From assembly GCF_009696375.1 (NCBI RefSeq), contig NZ_VUMD01000016.1:30206-94205 (forward strand): 64,000 bases of DNA, read 5' to 3'. A program made the translations under genes and the position numbers. Positions 47,525 to 60,832 of the stretch are shown here, one piece after another (the first letter of the stretch is position 1; each line of letters starts with the position of its first letter). Source of the DNA: Clostridium porci. GTDB taxonomy: Bacteria > Bacillota > Clostridia > Lachnospirales > Lachnospiraceae. A model generated the notes under the pieces. It was not told the origin of the DNA, did not search any database, and saw only the letters and a list, made by a program, of their open reading frames with translations.

Positions 47525-48385
47525 TCACTCTGTATCCTCTGAATCTGCTTCTTTGGAAGCAGCAGATTCAGAATAATGATTCCGACGGCTGCCTCCCTTA
47601 TATCCACCGAAACGCTGCTCATAATGACCGCTTCTGTTTCTTTCATAACGCCCTTTTCTTTCTCCTGAAAAAGCTTCCTTCTTAAGCGCAATAACTACAT
47701 GACGGAAGGGGTCCTCCCCTTCACTTCTGGTAGAAACATACCTATCATTTTGAAGAGCTGCATGAATGATTCTTCTCTCATAAGGATTCATAGGCTCCAG
47801 AGCCACTGAATGCTTCGTTCTCTTTACCTTGTAGGCAATGTTCTTTGCAAGAATTTCAAGAGTTTCCTTTCTTCTCTCGCGGTAATTTTCTGTATCAAGC
47901 TTCACACGTATATATGTTTCAGAACCCTTATTGGCAACCAAGCTGACAAGATACTGGAGAGAATCTAACGTCTGTCCTCTCTTGCCGATAAGAATACCCA
48001 TATCCTCTCCCTCCAGATTCAGGGAAAGTTCCTGCTCCGCCTCATTGAATTGAGTTTTTACGGTAACCTCCATTTTCATAGCGTCAAATATCTTATTCAG
48101 AAAATCTGATGCTCTTTCCTCAACAGGAAAGCTTCCCTCCTGCTGATCGATTGACTTTTTTTCCGCTGACTCCTCCCCGAACCGAGCTCCCTCTATTTTT
48201 GTACTCTCCTCTGTCTCTTTTGCCTTTGCAATTATAATGGCAGGCTTTGCTCCAATACCAAGAAATCCTGAGCTTCCCTCGCTAATGACTTCATAATCCA
48301 AATGATCACTGGCTATTTCAAGGGCCATACACGCCTTTGTAATTGCCTCGCTGACAGTCTTGGCACTAAATTCCCTTCTATCCAT
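47525..48385 (-). CDS. khpB: RNA-binding protein KhpB (Jag, SpoIIIJ-associated)
   Basis: A 286-residue protein with three domains: N-terminal Jag_N (EFSAKTVSEAITKACMALEI, VISEGSSGFLGIGAKPAII), a central linker of about 60 residues, a KH domain (GEDMGILIGKRGQTLDSLQY) and an R3H domain (MNPYERRIIHAALQNDRYVS, TRSEGEDPFRHVVIAL). The C-terminal tail is Arg/Gly/Tyr-rich. It binds many RNAs and acts in cell elongation. The ATG at 48385 has AGGGGG at better spacing than an in-frame TTG at 48391. Follows yidC, as usual. Confidence 0.95.
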   Translation of the reverse strand: MDRREFSAKTVSEAITKACMALEIASDHLDYEVISEGSSGFLGIGAKPAIIIAKAKETEESTKIEGARFGEESAEKKSIDQQEGSFPVEERASDFLNKIFDAMKMEVTVKTQFNEAEQELSLNLEGEDMGILIGKRGQTLDSLQYLVSLVANKGSETYIRVKLDTENYRERRKETLEILAKNIAYKVKRTKHSVALEPMNPYERRIIHAALQNDRYVSTRSEGEDPFRHVVIALKKEAFSGERKGRYERNRSGHYEQRFGGYKGGSRRNHYSESAASKEADSEDTE

Positions 48386-48402
48386 AGACAAAAACCCCCT
48401 TT

Positions 48403-49719
48403 TTACTTTTTACTCCTATCATGCCTTTCATTATATTTAGCAACCATATTTGCCTTGGATGCCAGACTTCCCGGCTTTGCGTCGTTGTTATAATATTTAT
48501 TGGATTCCTCTACCAAAGCCTTGGTCTTTGCAATTTTAGCCATCTGCGCACTCTCAGCCTTTGCTTCCTTTTCCTCTATTTTCTTTAGCATCTCATCTAC
48601 ATTGCCAACCTTTGCAGGAGGAAGGCCTTTCTTTGCACGCTTTTTATTGGTTTTTTCAAGATTCCTCTGAACCAGATCATCGATGTCTACCTTATTAAGA
48701 TAGGAGTTAATACCAACCTGCTGTATAATCGTAAACACACTCTGAGCAACCCAGTAAAGTCCAATACCAGACGCAAAGGTAAAGCAAAAAAATACGGACA
48801 TAAGTGGCATTGTTACATTCATACTCTTCATCATACCTGCGGCAGGATTATCCTCACTGTTTGTCTGAGGCTGGTTTGCAGTCATAAGCTTCGTACTGTA
48901 CCATTGGCTCAAACCTGCAAATAAAGGAATACATAATGCAGCTAATGCTGTAAATATAGTAGTTCCGTCTACCTTATTAAAATAATTGGATATAACCTGA
49001 AAAGGCGTATAAGCAATATTCAGTCCAAAAAAGGTCTGCATATTTTCAATGGCATCTACTACTCTCACGCCAGTCTCTGTTACAGCCCGTCCCACCTCAG
49101 AAAAAGCGTTTACCAATGTATCCCACTGCTGGCCTGTCAGCTTATATAATAAATCAATCACTGTATTAACATTGCTGTAATTGAATTTATCAACCGGCAT
49201 CTTCTGAGCAGCCGCCAGATCCACAAAGGTCTGAGCCGTCTGATAACCACTTGGAAGACTGCTTATAACTGTCTCATAATAACCTCTTACAGACTGAACA
49301 TAAGCAGGTATATTATAGATAACACGATACAAAGCAAAAATAATCGGCATCTGAATTAAAAGAGGAAGACAGCCACCTGTCATGGAAGTTCCGTATTTTT
49401 CATAGACAGCCTTAATCTCTGTCTGCATCATCATAGCATATTTCTGATCGCTTTCCTTACCCTTATACTTCTTTTGAATTGCAGAAATCTCCGGCTGCAT
49501 AACAGCCATCAGCTTGGAAGACTTCTGCTGCTTGATGGTAAGAGGAATCATAAGAACCTTAGTTACCAGTGTAAACAAAATAATACACAGGCCTATATTC
49601 TCAATTCCGAACATTGTTGTAAATTTAAACAGCTGATCCATAATCCAGCCCAAAATATCCGCAATAGGGCCCAGAAAACCGCCCTGCTTTGTCAACATAA
49701 TCGCACTAAAACCATCCAA
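48403..49719 (-). CDS. yidC: Membrane protein insertase YidC/OxaA (SpoIIIJ type)
   Basis: A 438-residue insertase for Sec-dependent and independent membrane proteins. Start chosen as TTG at 49719: AAGGAGG ends 9 bases upstream, whereas the first ATG (49698) has no site. Membrane segments include LGPIADILGWIMDQLFKF and IENIGLCIILFTLVTKVLMI; the conserved PLTIKQQKSSKLMAVMQPEI and GGCLPLLIQMPIIFALYRVI follow. The loop between the third and fourth conserved helices is expanded (about 180-290). The C-terminal tail is rich in Lys and helical, as in YidC of Firmicutes that bind ribosomes. Confidence 0.95.
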   Translation of the reverse strand: MDGFSAIMLTKQGGFLGPIADILGWIMDQLFKFTTMFGIENIGLCIILFTLVTKVLMIPLTIKQQKSSKLMAVMQPEISAIQKKYKGKESDQKYAMMMQTEIKAVYEKYGTSMTGGCLPLLIQMPIIFALYRVIYNIPAYVQSVRGYYETVISSLPSGYQTAQTFVDLAAAQKMPVDKFNYSNVNTVIDLLYKLTGQQWDTLVNAFSEVGRAVTETGVRVVDAIENMQTFFGLNIAYTPFQVISNYFNKVDGTTIFTALAALCIPLFAGLSQWYSTKLMTANQPQTNSEDNPAAGMMKSMNVTMPLMSVFFCFTFASGIGLYWVAQSVFTIIQQVGINSYLNKVDIDDLVQRNLEKTNKKRAKKGLPPAKVGNVDEMLKKIEEKEAKAESAQMAKIAKTKALVEESNKYYNNDAKPGSLASKANMVAKYNERHDRSKK

Positions 49720-49871
49720 TATACTATACCTCCTTATGAGCACTTCGCTCCTGTCCTTTAGGAGCTTACGTGCGATAGATATCATCTCCACTTAGTGAGA
49801 TCTTTCACGAACTTAGCGGAATGACTCATTATAAAGGCTTCGCTTCTGTCTTTTAAAAGCTGCCCCTAAAT

Positions 49872-50090
49872 TTACGGAACCGGATCATAACCCCCTTTTG
49901 CAAATGGATGACATCTGAGTATCCGTTTGCAGGACAGCCATATACCCTTGAGGGCTCCATATTTTCTCAATGCCTCAATAGCATATTGTGAGCATGTAGG
50001 TGTGTAAATACAGTGAGTTCTTATTTTAAGAGGAGATAAAAACTTTTGATACCCTCTTACCAGCATAATCAGGCAATTAGTCATAATCAC
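49872..50090 (-). CDS. yidD: Membrane protein insertion efficiency factor YidD
   Basis: A 72-residue protein: [60 protein letters not shown]. Its N-terminal amphipathic helix and conserved CxxxPTCSxYA Cys pattern are standard. Starts one base after the rnpA stop. Confidence 0.96.
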   Translation of the reverse strand: MIMTNCLIMLVRGYQKFLSPLKIRTHCIYTPTCSQYAIEALRKYGALKGIWLSCKRILRCHPFAKGGYDPVP

Positions 50091-50091
50091 T

Positions 50092-50436
50092 TCACTTCGA
50101 TTCCTTTAAAATATGATGCAGTCCGCACAGGTGCATGTAGGCACTTTCCAAATGTTTGTAATCTGATTCTCTTGCAGCCACTCTGGCTACGGCGACGATG
50201 TTTAATCCAGTCCTGATTTTATGGTTATTCAAACGAAATATTTCTCTGATTAATCTTGTAATATGATGACGTACAATGCTGTTGCCCACTTTCTTACTTA
50301 CGGATATGCCAATGTTATTTACACACTTTCCATTTTCCATTACATACATGACCAGCAGCTTATTGGCGTAAGAGGTCCCATTTTTATAAATTCTCTGGAA
50401 CTCACTATTTTTTTTAATGGAAGGAAATCGCTTCAT
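50092..50436 (-). CDS. rnpA: Ribonuclease P protein component
   Basis: A 114-residue basic protein starting [20 protein letters not shown] after AGGAG. The RNR region [30 protein letters not shown] is intact. It binds the catalytic RNase P RNA to mature tRNA 5' ends. Co-transcribed with rpmH, 99 bp downstream of it. Confidence 0.96.
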   Translation of the reverse strand: MKRFPSIKKNSEFQRIYKNGTSYANKLLVMYVMENGKCVNNIGISVSKKVGNSIVRHHITRLIREIFRLNNHKIRTGLNIVAVARVAARESDYKHLESAYMHLCGLHHILKESK

Positions 50437-50535
50437 CCAAACAAAATCTCCTGACTGAAAGGAAGGAATATTAAGAAAAGAAAAGGCCACAAATGTTCTG
50501 TGGCCCGCGGTTCTTTTTTCTTAAACTTCTGACAA

Positions 50536-50670
50536 TTAAGATGCTAATCTTGCTCTGCCTTTCGCTCTTCTGGCAGCAATAACTTTTCTACCGCCTGCGG
50601 TTTTCATTCTTGAACGAAATCCATGAACCTTCGCTCTCTGTCTCTTCTTAGGCTGAAATGTCATTTTCAT
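50536..50670 (-). CDS. rpmH: 50S ribosomal protein L34
   Basis: A 44-residue gene. It reads [20 protein letters not shown], then [20 protein letters not shown], ending RLAS, the universal L34 sequence. AGGAGG lies upstream of the ATG. First gene of the leftward rpmH-rnpA-yidD-yidC cluster next to oriC. Confidence 0.98.
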   Translation of the reverse strand: MKMTFQPKKRQRAKVHGFRSRMKTAGGRKVIAARRAKGRARLAS

Positions 50671-50748
50671 AATCCCGGCACCTCCTATCAAAATTATCTG
50701 GCAATGTGATAGCACACATTTAGACTAGTTTAATTAAACATCTTCTCA

Positions 50749-50777
50749 ATTATATAGAAGAAATCCGCCTCCGTCAA
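50749..50777 (-). promoter_or_regulatory. rpmH operon promoter
   Basis: Minus strand: TTGACG (50772-50777), 17 bp, TATAAT (50749-50754), 79 bp before rpmH. Confidence 0.85.
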
Positions 50778-50806
50778 GCAATTTTTAACAAAAATCCCAC
50801 AAAAAC

Positions 50807-50828
50807 GGACAGCCAAAGAGGCTGTCCC
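50807..50828 (-). terminator. Terminator of the ECF transporter gene
   Basis: GGACAGCC and GGCTGTCC form an 8-bp stem with a 5-base loop, followed on the minus strand by GTTTTTGTG. Confidence 0.8.
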
Positions 50829-50879
50829 AATAAAATGTATGCATTGCAAATTTGGTTTACTATATTTAGTATATCAAAA

Positions 50880-51497
50880 CTAATTCACAAGTCGCTGCAT
50901 TACTTTTCCAATTAACGCAACCAGAATGGCGGCCACAATCGCCTCCGGTATACCTGAAGCTGTTACCGTCACCATAATCAACCCCCAGACTGCGTCAATT
51001 CCAACATTTTTCGCGTCTGCATACTGGGATGCGAACAGGAGGTAAATGCTTCCCATAACAAATACCGTATTAACCATAGAGCCTATAAATCCGGTAACGG
51101 GGAGGGCAATCAGCCCATTCAAATTTACCTTCTTAAAGAAAATCCAAAGCCATCCTGTAATTAGTCCAATCATACTTCTGCATCCAACGGAAATCCAAAG
51201 AGCCTTCACTACTCCTACTAAACCAGTCATGCTCATAAAAGGTGAAAAGGCAAAGGAAAGTAAAGTAGGAGCTACGGTATTGCTTATCATGGAGCATATG
51301 CCAAAGGTTGCTCCCAAAATCGATCCAGCCAAGGGCCCTAAAAGAATGGCTCCCAGAATAACAGGAATGTGCACAGTTGTCGCCTTAATTACAGGAAGCT
51401 GAATCATCCCAAAAGGCGTATTTGCCAACAGGATAACGATTGCCATCATAAGTGCAACACTTGCCAGCCAACGGGTATCTTTTTTCTTTTTATTCAA
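50880..51497 (-). CDS. ECF transporter substrate-binding (S) component
   Basis: A 205-residue membrane protein with about six helices. The pattern MAIVILLANTPFGMIQLP, TTVHIPVILGAILLGPLAGS, ILGATFGICSMISN followed by TGWLWIFFKK resembles vitamin S-components of energy-coupling factor importers, nearest in feel to the pantothenate/folate type. S-components capture a vitamin and share an ATPase-T module encoded elsewhere. No riboswitch is seen upstream, so the vitamin is not identified. Single-gene unit between oriC and rpmH. Confidence 0.8.
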   Translation of the reverse strand: MNKKKKDTRWLASVALMMAIVILLANTPFGMIQLPVIKATTVHIPVILGAILLGPLAGSILGATFGICSMISNTVAPTLLSFAFSPFMSMTGLVGVVKALWISVGCRSMIGLITGWLWIFFKKVNLNGLIALPVTGFIGSMVNTVFVMGSIYLLFASQYADAKNVGIDAVWGLIMVTVTASGIPEAIVAAILVALIGKVMQRLVN

Positions 51498-51599
51498 TTT
51501 TTTTCCTCCTTGCTACTGTTCTTACAAATAAGATACAATGCAATGCTACATACCCATTATAAAAAAAACAATTTACACCGTCAATGATTTTATAAAGCC

Positions 51600-51961
51600 C
51601 TCATTTCTGACTGGTTAACTGAAGGTAATTGATTCATTTTGTATTCCTTTTGTTAATTTACATAACATTATCCACAAAATGTGGATAAGTTGTGGATAAC
51701 CATGTGTAATCCTATCTTATTTTCCCCATACCCTTACAAATATTCCTTATTTTCTATATATTTTTTATTGTGAAAAATAAAAATGTTTTTTTTGTATATT
51801 TTGTGGATGAAATGCTTGTCCACAAAATTATCACAGCAATTCCACATCTCTCCCACATACTTATCCACATTTATTTACACTTGTCATTGAAAAAAAATCT
51901 ACTTTAGTATACAATAGATTCAGATTGGGCGATTCTGCAATACAGTTTTAGGAGACAAGAA
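51600..51961. other. oriC, dnaA upstream region
   Basis: DnaA boxes TTATCCACA or its complement lie at 51668-51676, 51680-51688, 51691-51699 and 51861-51869, with near matches at 51802-51810 and 51816-51824. An AT-rich stretch (51715-51800) lies between the clusters and could unwind. Together with boxes in the dnaA-dnaN gap this makes a bipartite origin. Confidence 0.88.
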
Positions 51962-53344
51962 ATGATAGAAAAAATCAAAGAAAACTGGGATACAATACTT
52001 CTTACTTTAAAAAATGAACTGGAAATAACTAACATTTCCTATACTACATGGCTGGAACCCTTAAAACCGTATTCCTTCCATGATAATAAAGTAACAATTA
52101 TTGTCCCCGAGCAAACCTTTTTATCATATGTAGAACGAAAATACGGACCCGTGCTTATGGTAATCATATCGGAGTTTCTGGGATTGGACTGTAAAGTAGA
52201 ATTTAAGGTAATACAGCAGATTCAGGAAGAGGAAATGACCTTAGGAACATCCGCAGCTTCCAGGCTGATTCAAAAAGGTCCTGCAGCCGTAAGCCCTGAC
52301 GCAATCCAAAGCGCCAACCTGAATGCCAAATACACCTTCGACACTTTTGTAGTAGGTTCCAACAACAACCTGGCTCATGCGGCAGCTCTGGCTGTAGCGG
52401 AAACTCCGGGAGAAATTTATAATCCTCTTTTTATATACGGAGGGGTGGGACTTGGAAAAACCCATCTGATGCATGCCATAGCCCATTTTATCTTAAAGAA
52501 TAACCCGAAATCCAAAATCCTTTATGTCAGCTCTGAAACCTTCACAAATGAGCTGATCGACGCTATCCGCAACAAAAATAACATTACAACTACGGAATTC
52601 AGGGAAAAATACCGCAACAATGATGTGCTGCTCATCGATGATATTCAATTTATTATAGGTAAAGAAAGTACACAGGAAGAATTTTTCCATACCTTCAACA
52701 CATTGTATGAGTCGAAAAAGCAAATTATTATATCATCCGATAAACCTCCAAAGGAAATTGAAACGCTGGAGGAACGTCTCCGCTCCCGTTTTGAATGGGG
52801 TCTGACAGTGGATATACAGTCTCCTGACTATGAGACACGAATGGCTATTCTCCGAAAAAAGGAAGAGATGGAGGGCTATAACATTGATAATGAAGTAATC
52901 AAGTATATTGCAACTAACATCAAATCCAATATCCGGGAACTGGAAGGAGCTTTGACTAAGATCGTAGCGCTTTCCAGATTGAACAAATGCGATATCACCT
53001 TAGAATTGGCTGAGGAAGCATTAAAGGATATCATCTCCCCCAATTCACACCGGGAAATCACACCTGAGCTGATTATACAGGTGGTTTCCGACCATTTTGG
53101 AATCACTCCTTTAGATATAGCCAGCCAGAAGCGCAATAAGGAGGTAGTTTATCCCCGCCAGATCGTTATGTTTTTATGCAGAGATATGATGGCTATTCCT
53201 CTCCAGACCATTGGCAAATACCTTGGAGGCAGGGATCACACTACCATTATTCACGGCGCAGAAAAGATTGCCAATGATCTTCAGAAAAATGAAGGTCTGG
53301 GAAATACCATTGATATACTAAAGAAAAAGATTAATCCACAATAA
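51962..53344 (+). CDS. dnaA: Chromosomal replication initiator DnaA
   Basis: A 460-residue AAA+ initiator. Domain I: MIEKIKENWDTILLTLKNEL, TWLEPLKPYS; a short domain II near 85-110; domain III with Walker A YGGVGLGKTHLMHAI, Walker B VLLIDDIQFI and sensor motifs; domain IV with the signature GGRDHTTIIHGAEKI that reads DnaA boxes. Starts the rightward dnaA-dnaN-yaaA-recF-gyrB-gyrA block. Confidence 0.99.
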   Translation: MIEKIKENWDTILLTLKNELEITNISYTTWLEPLKPYSFHDNKVTIIVPEQTFLSYVERKYGPVLMVIISEFLGLDCKVEFKVIQQIQEEEMTLGTSAASRLIQKGPAAVSPDAIQSANLNAKYTFDTFVVGSNNNLAHAAALAVAETPGEIYNPLFIYGGVGLGKTHLMHAIAHFILKNNPKSKILYVSSETFTNELIDAIRNKNNITTTEFREKYRNNDVLLIDDIQFIIGKESTQEEFFHTFNTLYESKKQIIISSDKPPKEIETLEERLRSRFEWGLTVDIQSPDYETRMAILRKKEEMEGYNIDNEVIKYIATNIKSNIRELEGALTKIVALSRLNKCDITLELAEEALKDIISPNSHREITPELIIQVVSDHFGITPLDIASQKRNKEVVYPRQIVMFLCRDMMAIPLQTIGKYLGGRDHTTIIHGAEKIANDLQKNEGLGNTIDILKKKINPQ

Positions 53345-53373
53345 ACCGTGGAATAATCTGTGGACAGGCTGTT

Positions 53374-53408
53374 AATAATCCCTATTCATTTATGAACCTG
53401 GGATTATT
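53374..53408 (+). terminator. Hairpin after dnaA, within the origin's second part
   Basis: AATAATCCC pairs with GGGATTATT, followed by CTTT. The same 53345-53625 gap holds degenerate boxes TGTGGACAG, TTGTGGACAA and TTCCACAGG, the likely second DnaA-box cluster. Confidence 0.6.
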
Positions 53409-53625
53409 CTTTAAGACCTTGTGGACAAACCTGAAGTTTTTCTGAGAAAATCCTTTATATTTCCACAGGTACTTCCACAGGAGCTTTTCCTTAAGCTTAA
53501 AGGTCTTAAGACACTTTTGCACATACCCACAGCTTCTACTACGGCTTCTACGGATTTTATTTATTTATATCTTTATATATGAAGGCTCAATACCCTAAAT
53601 ACACAGAAAGGAAGTTATCAACATA

Positions 53626-54744
53626 ATGAAGTTAAAATTTCAAAAAGATGCCATTGTAAATGGAATTAATATTGTAATGAAAGCAGTTCCCTCCAAAACT
53701 ACCATGAACATCTTAGAGTGTATTTTAATCGATGCCAGCGCCAGTGAAATTAAGCTTACAGGCAATGATATGGAGCTTGGCATTGAGACAAAAGTGGAGG
53801 GAGAGATTTTAGAGCATGGAAAAATCGCTCTGGATGCTAAGCTTTTTTCTGAAATTACACGACGTCTTTCCAGTAATAATGCAGCTGTTACCATTGAATC
53901 TGACGATAAATTTAACACAATTATCAGCTGCGAAAATTCTGTCTTTCATATTCAGGGACGAGACGGAGAGGAATTTTCTTACCTTCCCTATATAGAGAAG
54001 GACAGATACATTTGCCTTTCCCAGTTTACTTTAAAAGAGGTTATACAGCAGACAATTTTTTCTATCTCTCCAAATGACAGCAATAAGATGATGTCCGGCG
54101 AATTGTTTGAGGTAACAGAAAACCAGCTGAAGGTAGTGTCTCTGGACGGACACCGTATATCCATTCGCAAGGTACGTTTAAAGGATCATTATGACAATAT
54201 AAAGGTTATTGTTCCCGGAAAGACCTTAAGTGAGATCAGCAAAATTTTGGCCGGAGATAATGAAAAAGAGGTTTTGATTTATTTCAGTTCCAACCATATT
54301 TTATTTGAATTTTCTGACACCATTGTGGTATCACGCCTTATTGAAGGGGAGTATTTCAGGATTAACCAGATGCTTTCCAATGATTATGAGACAAAGGTAT
54401 CCGTTAATAAAAAAGAGTTTTTGGATTGTATTGAGCGGGCCACCATTCTTATAAGGGAAAATGATAAGAAGCCTCTGATCATCAATATTAGCGATAATCT
54501 CATGGAGCTGAAATTAAATTCCAGCTTTGGATCTATGAATGCGGATCTGATGATTCACAAGACCGGCAAGGAAATTATGATTGGATTTAATCCCAAATTC
54601 CTTATTGACGCTTTACGGGCTATAGATGATGAGGAAATCAATATTTATATGATGAATCCCAAGTCTCCCTGCTTTATAAAGGATGATGAGGAAAACTATA
54701 TCTATCTGATTCTTCCTGTTAATTTCAATGCTGCTACTGTTTAA
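53626..54744 (+). CDS. dnaN: DNA polymerase III beta sliding clamp
   Basis: A 372-residue clamp. MKLKFQKDAIVNGINIVMKA, PSKTTMNILECILIDASASE, VSLDGHRISIRKVRL and the end YIYLILPVNFNAATV match DnaN. It encircles DNA as a dimer and tethers polymerase. Directly follows dnaA as in nearly all bacteria. Confidence 0.98.
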   Translation: MKLKFQKDAIVNGINIVMKAVPSKTTMNILECILIDASASEIKLTGNDMELGIETKVEGEILEHGKIALDAKLFSEITRRLSSNNAAVTIESDDKFNTIISCENSVFHIQGRDGEEFSYLPYIEKDRYICLSQFTLKEVIQQTIFSISPNDSNKMMSGELFEVTENQLKVVSLDGHRISIRKVRLKDHYDNIKVIVPGKTLSEISKILAGDNEKEVLIYFSSNHILFEFSDTIVVSRLIEGEYFRINQMLSNDYETKVSVNKKEFLDCIERATILIRENDKKPLIINISDNLMELKLNSSFGSMNADLMIHKTGKEIMIGFNPKFLIDALRAIDDEEINIYMMNPKSPCFIKDDEENYIYLILPVNFNAATV

Positions 54745-54785
54745 ACCAGAATTTTAGGCAGCGCTTGTACTAAGAAAGGAAAGAA

Positions 54786-54995
54786 ATGGAAATAATAAAA
54801 TTAAGAGATGATTACATCAAGCTGGGCCAGGCCTTAAAGGCTGCCGGTCTGGCAGAGTCCGGCGTGGATGCCAAATATGCCATAGAGGAGGGGCTTGTTC
54901 AGGTTAATGGGGAGATCTCTTTTCAGAGGGGCAAAAAGCTGGTAAATGGAGATGTGGTTACCTTTGAAGGAAATACAATTAAAATCACCAGGTAA
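54786..54995 (+). CDS. yaaA: S4-domain RNA-binding protein YaaA (RlbA)
   Basis: A 69-residue S4 protein: IKLGQALKAAGLAESGVDAK, YAIEEGLVQVNGEISFQRGK, LVNGDVVTFEGNTIKI. This small gene is always between dnaN and recF in Firmicutes; it probably binds structured RNA. Role not established. Confidence 0.95.
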   Translation: MEIIKLRDDYIKLGQALKAAGLAESGVDAKYAIEEGLVQVNGEISFQRGKKLVNGDVVTFEGNTIKITR

Positions 54996-55019
54996 CAGGT
55001 TCAGGAAAAGAGACTGACC

Positions 55020-58056
<3,037 letters not shown>

Positions 58057-58099
58057 ACCAGATCCAGTCATAAGATTGCAAGCATAAAGGAGATAAAAT

Positions 58100-60640
58100 A
58101 TGGAACCAAATGTATTTGACAAGGTTCATGATGTGGATTTGAAAAAAACTATGGAGCAGTCCTATATTGATTATGCCATGAGCGTAATCAGCGCAAGGGC
58201 TCTTCCAGATGTAAGAGATGGTTTAAAGCCAGTACAAAGGCGCGTCCTGTATTCTATGATAGAGTTGAATAACGGCCCTGACAAGCCCCACCGCAAATGT
58301 GCACGTATTGTAGGTGATACTATGGGTAAATACCATCCCCACGGAGACAGCTCCATTTATGGAGCTCTGGTTAATATGGCACAGGAATGGTCTACCCGGT
58401 ATCCTTTGGTGGACGGTCACGGAAACTTCGGTTCTGTGGACGGAGACGGGGCTGCAGCCATGCGTTATACTGAGGCCCGTTTAAGTAAAATTTCTATGGA
58501 AATGCTGGCAGATATCAATAAGGACACAGTCAACTTTGTTCCAAACTTTGATGAAACAGAACGGGAACCTGTGGTGCTTCCCTCCAGATATCCAAATCTG
58601 CTGGTAAATGGAACCTCCGGTATAGCTGTTGGTATGGCTACCAATATTCCACCTCATAATCTGAAGGAAATCATAAACGCGGTTGTCAAGCTGATCGATA
58701 ACCGGGTGGAGGAGGAAAGAGATACCTCCATTGAGGAATTGATGGAGGTAGTTAAGGGACCTGACTTTCCAACTGGAGCGACTATTCTGGGAAGGAGAGG
58801 AATTGAGGAGGCATACCGCACAGGCCGGGCTAAAATTAAAGTACGGGCTGTAACCAATATAGAAACTATGCCAAATGGGAAGTCCCGGATCATCGTCACA
58901 GAGCTTCCTTATATGGTTAATAAAGCCCGCCTGATTGAAAAGATCGCAGATCTTGTGAAGGATAAAAAGATCGATGGAATCACCTATATAGGAGATGAGT
59001 CCAATCGTGAGGGTATGCGGATTAACATTGAGCTGCGCAGAGATGTAAATGCCAATGTTATCTTAAACCAGCTGTTAAAGCACACCCAGCTTCAGGATAC
59101 CTTCGGTGTAATCATGCTGGCTTTGGTTAATAATGAGCCCAAGGTTTTAAACCTTCACCAGATGCTGGATTACTACTTAAAGCATCAGGAAGAGGTAGTA
59201 AGAAGAAGAACTCAGTACGATTTAAATAAGGCAGAAGAACGAGCTCATATTTTGCAGGGACTGCTAATTGCTCTGGATCATATTGATGAAGTGATTCGGA
59301 TTATCCGAGGTTCGGCAAATGTGGCAGATGCAAAAAACCAGCTGATGGAGCGTTTTGGATTATCTGATGCTCAGTCTCAGGCGATTGTGGATATGAGGCT
59401 GAGGGCTCTTACCGGATTGGAACGGGAGAAACTGGAGAATGAATTTCAGGAGCTTCAGATTAAGATTTTGGAATTAAAAGCTATTCTTGCAGATGAGAAG
59501 AAGCTTTTGACTGTAATCAAAGAAGAAATTATGATTATTTCCCAAAAGTATGGAGATGATCGCCGTACTGCTATTGGTTATGATGATGATGTGTCCATGG
59601 AGGATTTAATTGCAGATGAGGATACAGTTGTTGCCATGACTCATCTGGGCTATATAAAGCGCATGGATGCAGATAATTTTAAAAGCCAGAATAGGGGAGG
59701 AAAAGGCATCAAGGGAATGCAGACCATAGAGGAGGATTATATTGAGGATCTTCTTATGACTACAAATCATCATTATATGATGTTTTTTACTAATAAAGGC
59801 CGGGTATATCGATTAAAAGCCTATGAGATTCCGGAGGCTGGGCGTACCTCCAGAGGAACGGCCATCATTAATCTTCTTCAACTGCAATCGGAAGAAAAGA
59901 TAACAGCAATCATTCCTATGCGTGAATATAATGAGGACAAATATCTGTTTATGGCAACTAAGAAGGGTATGGTTAAGAAGACCCCTATGGTTGATTATGA
60001 ACATGTCCGAAAAAATGGACTGCAAGCGATTGTTCTGAGAGAGGACGATGAGCTGATCGAGGTAAAAGCTACTGATAATACACAGGATATCTTTTTAGTT
60101 ACCCGGAGGGGAATGTGCATCCGTTTTAATGAAAAGGATGTAAGAGTAACAGGCCGGGTATCTATGGGCGTAATCGGTATGCGGTTTGAAGAGAATGATG
60201 AGATAATTGGCATGCAGATGGAGAGCCAGGGAGAAAGCCTTTTGGTTGTTTCTGAAAACGGCATGGGTAAAAGAACCCTGATTACAGAATTTAATGCACA
60301 AAACCGCGGCGGGAAGGGTGTTATCTGTTATAGATGTACGGATAAAACAGGATATCTTGTAGGAGCCAAGCTGGTAAACGATGGACGTGAAGTAATGCTG
60401 ATTACAACTGAGGGTATTATTATACGAGTGTTTGTAGATGACATTTCTCTTATTGGCCGTAATACCTCAGGTGTAAAGGTTATGAATATTGACTATGATT
60501 CAGATATTAAGGTAGCAAGTCTGGCAAAAGTTCGTGAGAGTGTAACAAAGGACAGCAATGTCTTTGACGAAGAATATTACAGCGAAGAAAACGGGGAATC
60601 GGAGGAGCAGCTGGAAGATGAGAACGATAAGGAGCCATAA
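58100..60640 (+). CDS. gyrA: DNA gyrase subunit A
   Basis: An 846-residue subunit. The cleavage domain includes [20 protein letters not shown], the quinolone-determining [20 protein letters not shown], and the active Tyr in [13 protein letters not shown]. The C-terminal beta-pinwheel carries the GyrA-box [11 protein letters not shown] (about residues 532-542), so it is gyrase rather than topoisomerase IV. At the position of E. coli Asp87 there is Gly88 (codon at 58361). The tail is very acidic ([17 protein letters not shown]), common in gyrases. Confidence 0.98.
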   Translation: MEPNVFDKVHDVDLKKTMEQSYIDYAMSVISARALPDVRDGLKPVQRRVLYSMIELNNGPDKPHRKCARIVGDTMGKYHPHGDSSIYGALVNMAQEWSTRYPLVDGHGNFGSVDGDGAAAMRYTEARLSKISMEMLADINKDTVNFVPNFDETEREPVVLPSRYPNLLVNGTSGIAVGMATNIPPHNLKEIINAVVKLIDNRVEEERDTSIEELMEVVKGPDFPTGATILGRRGIEEAYRTGRAKIKVRAVTNIETMPNGKSRIIVTELPYMVNKARLIEKIADLVKDKKIDGITYIGDESNREGMRINIELRRDVNANVILNQLLKHTQLQDTFGVIMLALVNNEPKVLNLHQMLDYYLKHQEEVVRRRTQYDLNKAEERAHILQGLLIALDHIDEVIRIIRGSANVADAKNQLMERFGLSDAQSQAIVDMRLRALTGLEREKLENEFQELQIKILELKAILADEKKLLTVIKEEIMIISQKYGDDRRTAIGYDDDVSMEDLIADEDTVVAMTHLGYIKRMDADNFKSQNRGGKGIKGMQTIEEDYIEDLLMTTNHHYMMFFTNKGRVYRLKAYEIPEAGRTSRGTAIINLLQLQSEEKITAIIPMREYNEDKYLFMATKKGMVKKTPMVDYEHVRKNGLQAIVLREDDELIEVKATDNTQDIFLVTRRGMCIRFNEKDVRVTGRVSMGVIGMRFEENDEIIGMQMESQGESLLVVSENGMGKRTLITEFNAQNRGGKGVICYRCTDKTGYLVGAKLVNDGREVMLITTEGIIIRVFVDDISLIGRNTSGVKVMNIDYDSDIKVASLAKVRESVTKDSNVFDEEYYSEENGESEEQLEDENDKEP

Positions 60641-60717
60641 GCTTGATGGATCTGATTCATAAGGGGATGTTGAATTAAAAATCTGATAGAAAATAGTAAA
60701 AATAAACCTTTCAGATA

Positions 60718-60768
60718 GAAAAATACAGTTCCAAGTGGCTTTTATAGCCACTGGAACAGTATTTTTTG
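60718..60768 (+). repeat. Dispersed hairpin repeat, copy D
   Basis: AAATACAGTTCC and GGAACAGTATTT arms (12 bp) with GGCTTTTATAGCCAC in the loop, which forms an inner stem; then TTTTG. Sits after gyrA as a likely terminator. The flank TTCGTAAATACCTGTTTTG and AACAGTCCC is shared in part with copies B and C. Confidence 0.75.
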
Positions 60769-60832
60769 TGAAGCATATTCGTAAATACCTGTTTTGAAAC
60801 AGTCCCTATACAACATGGAGGTTTAAGAAAAG

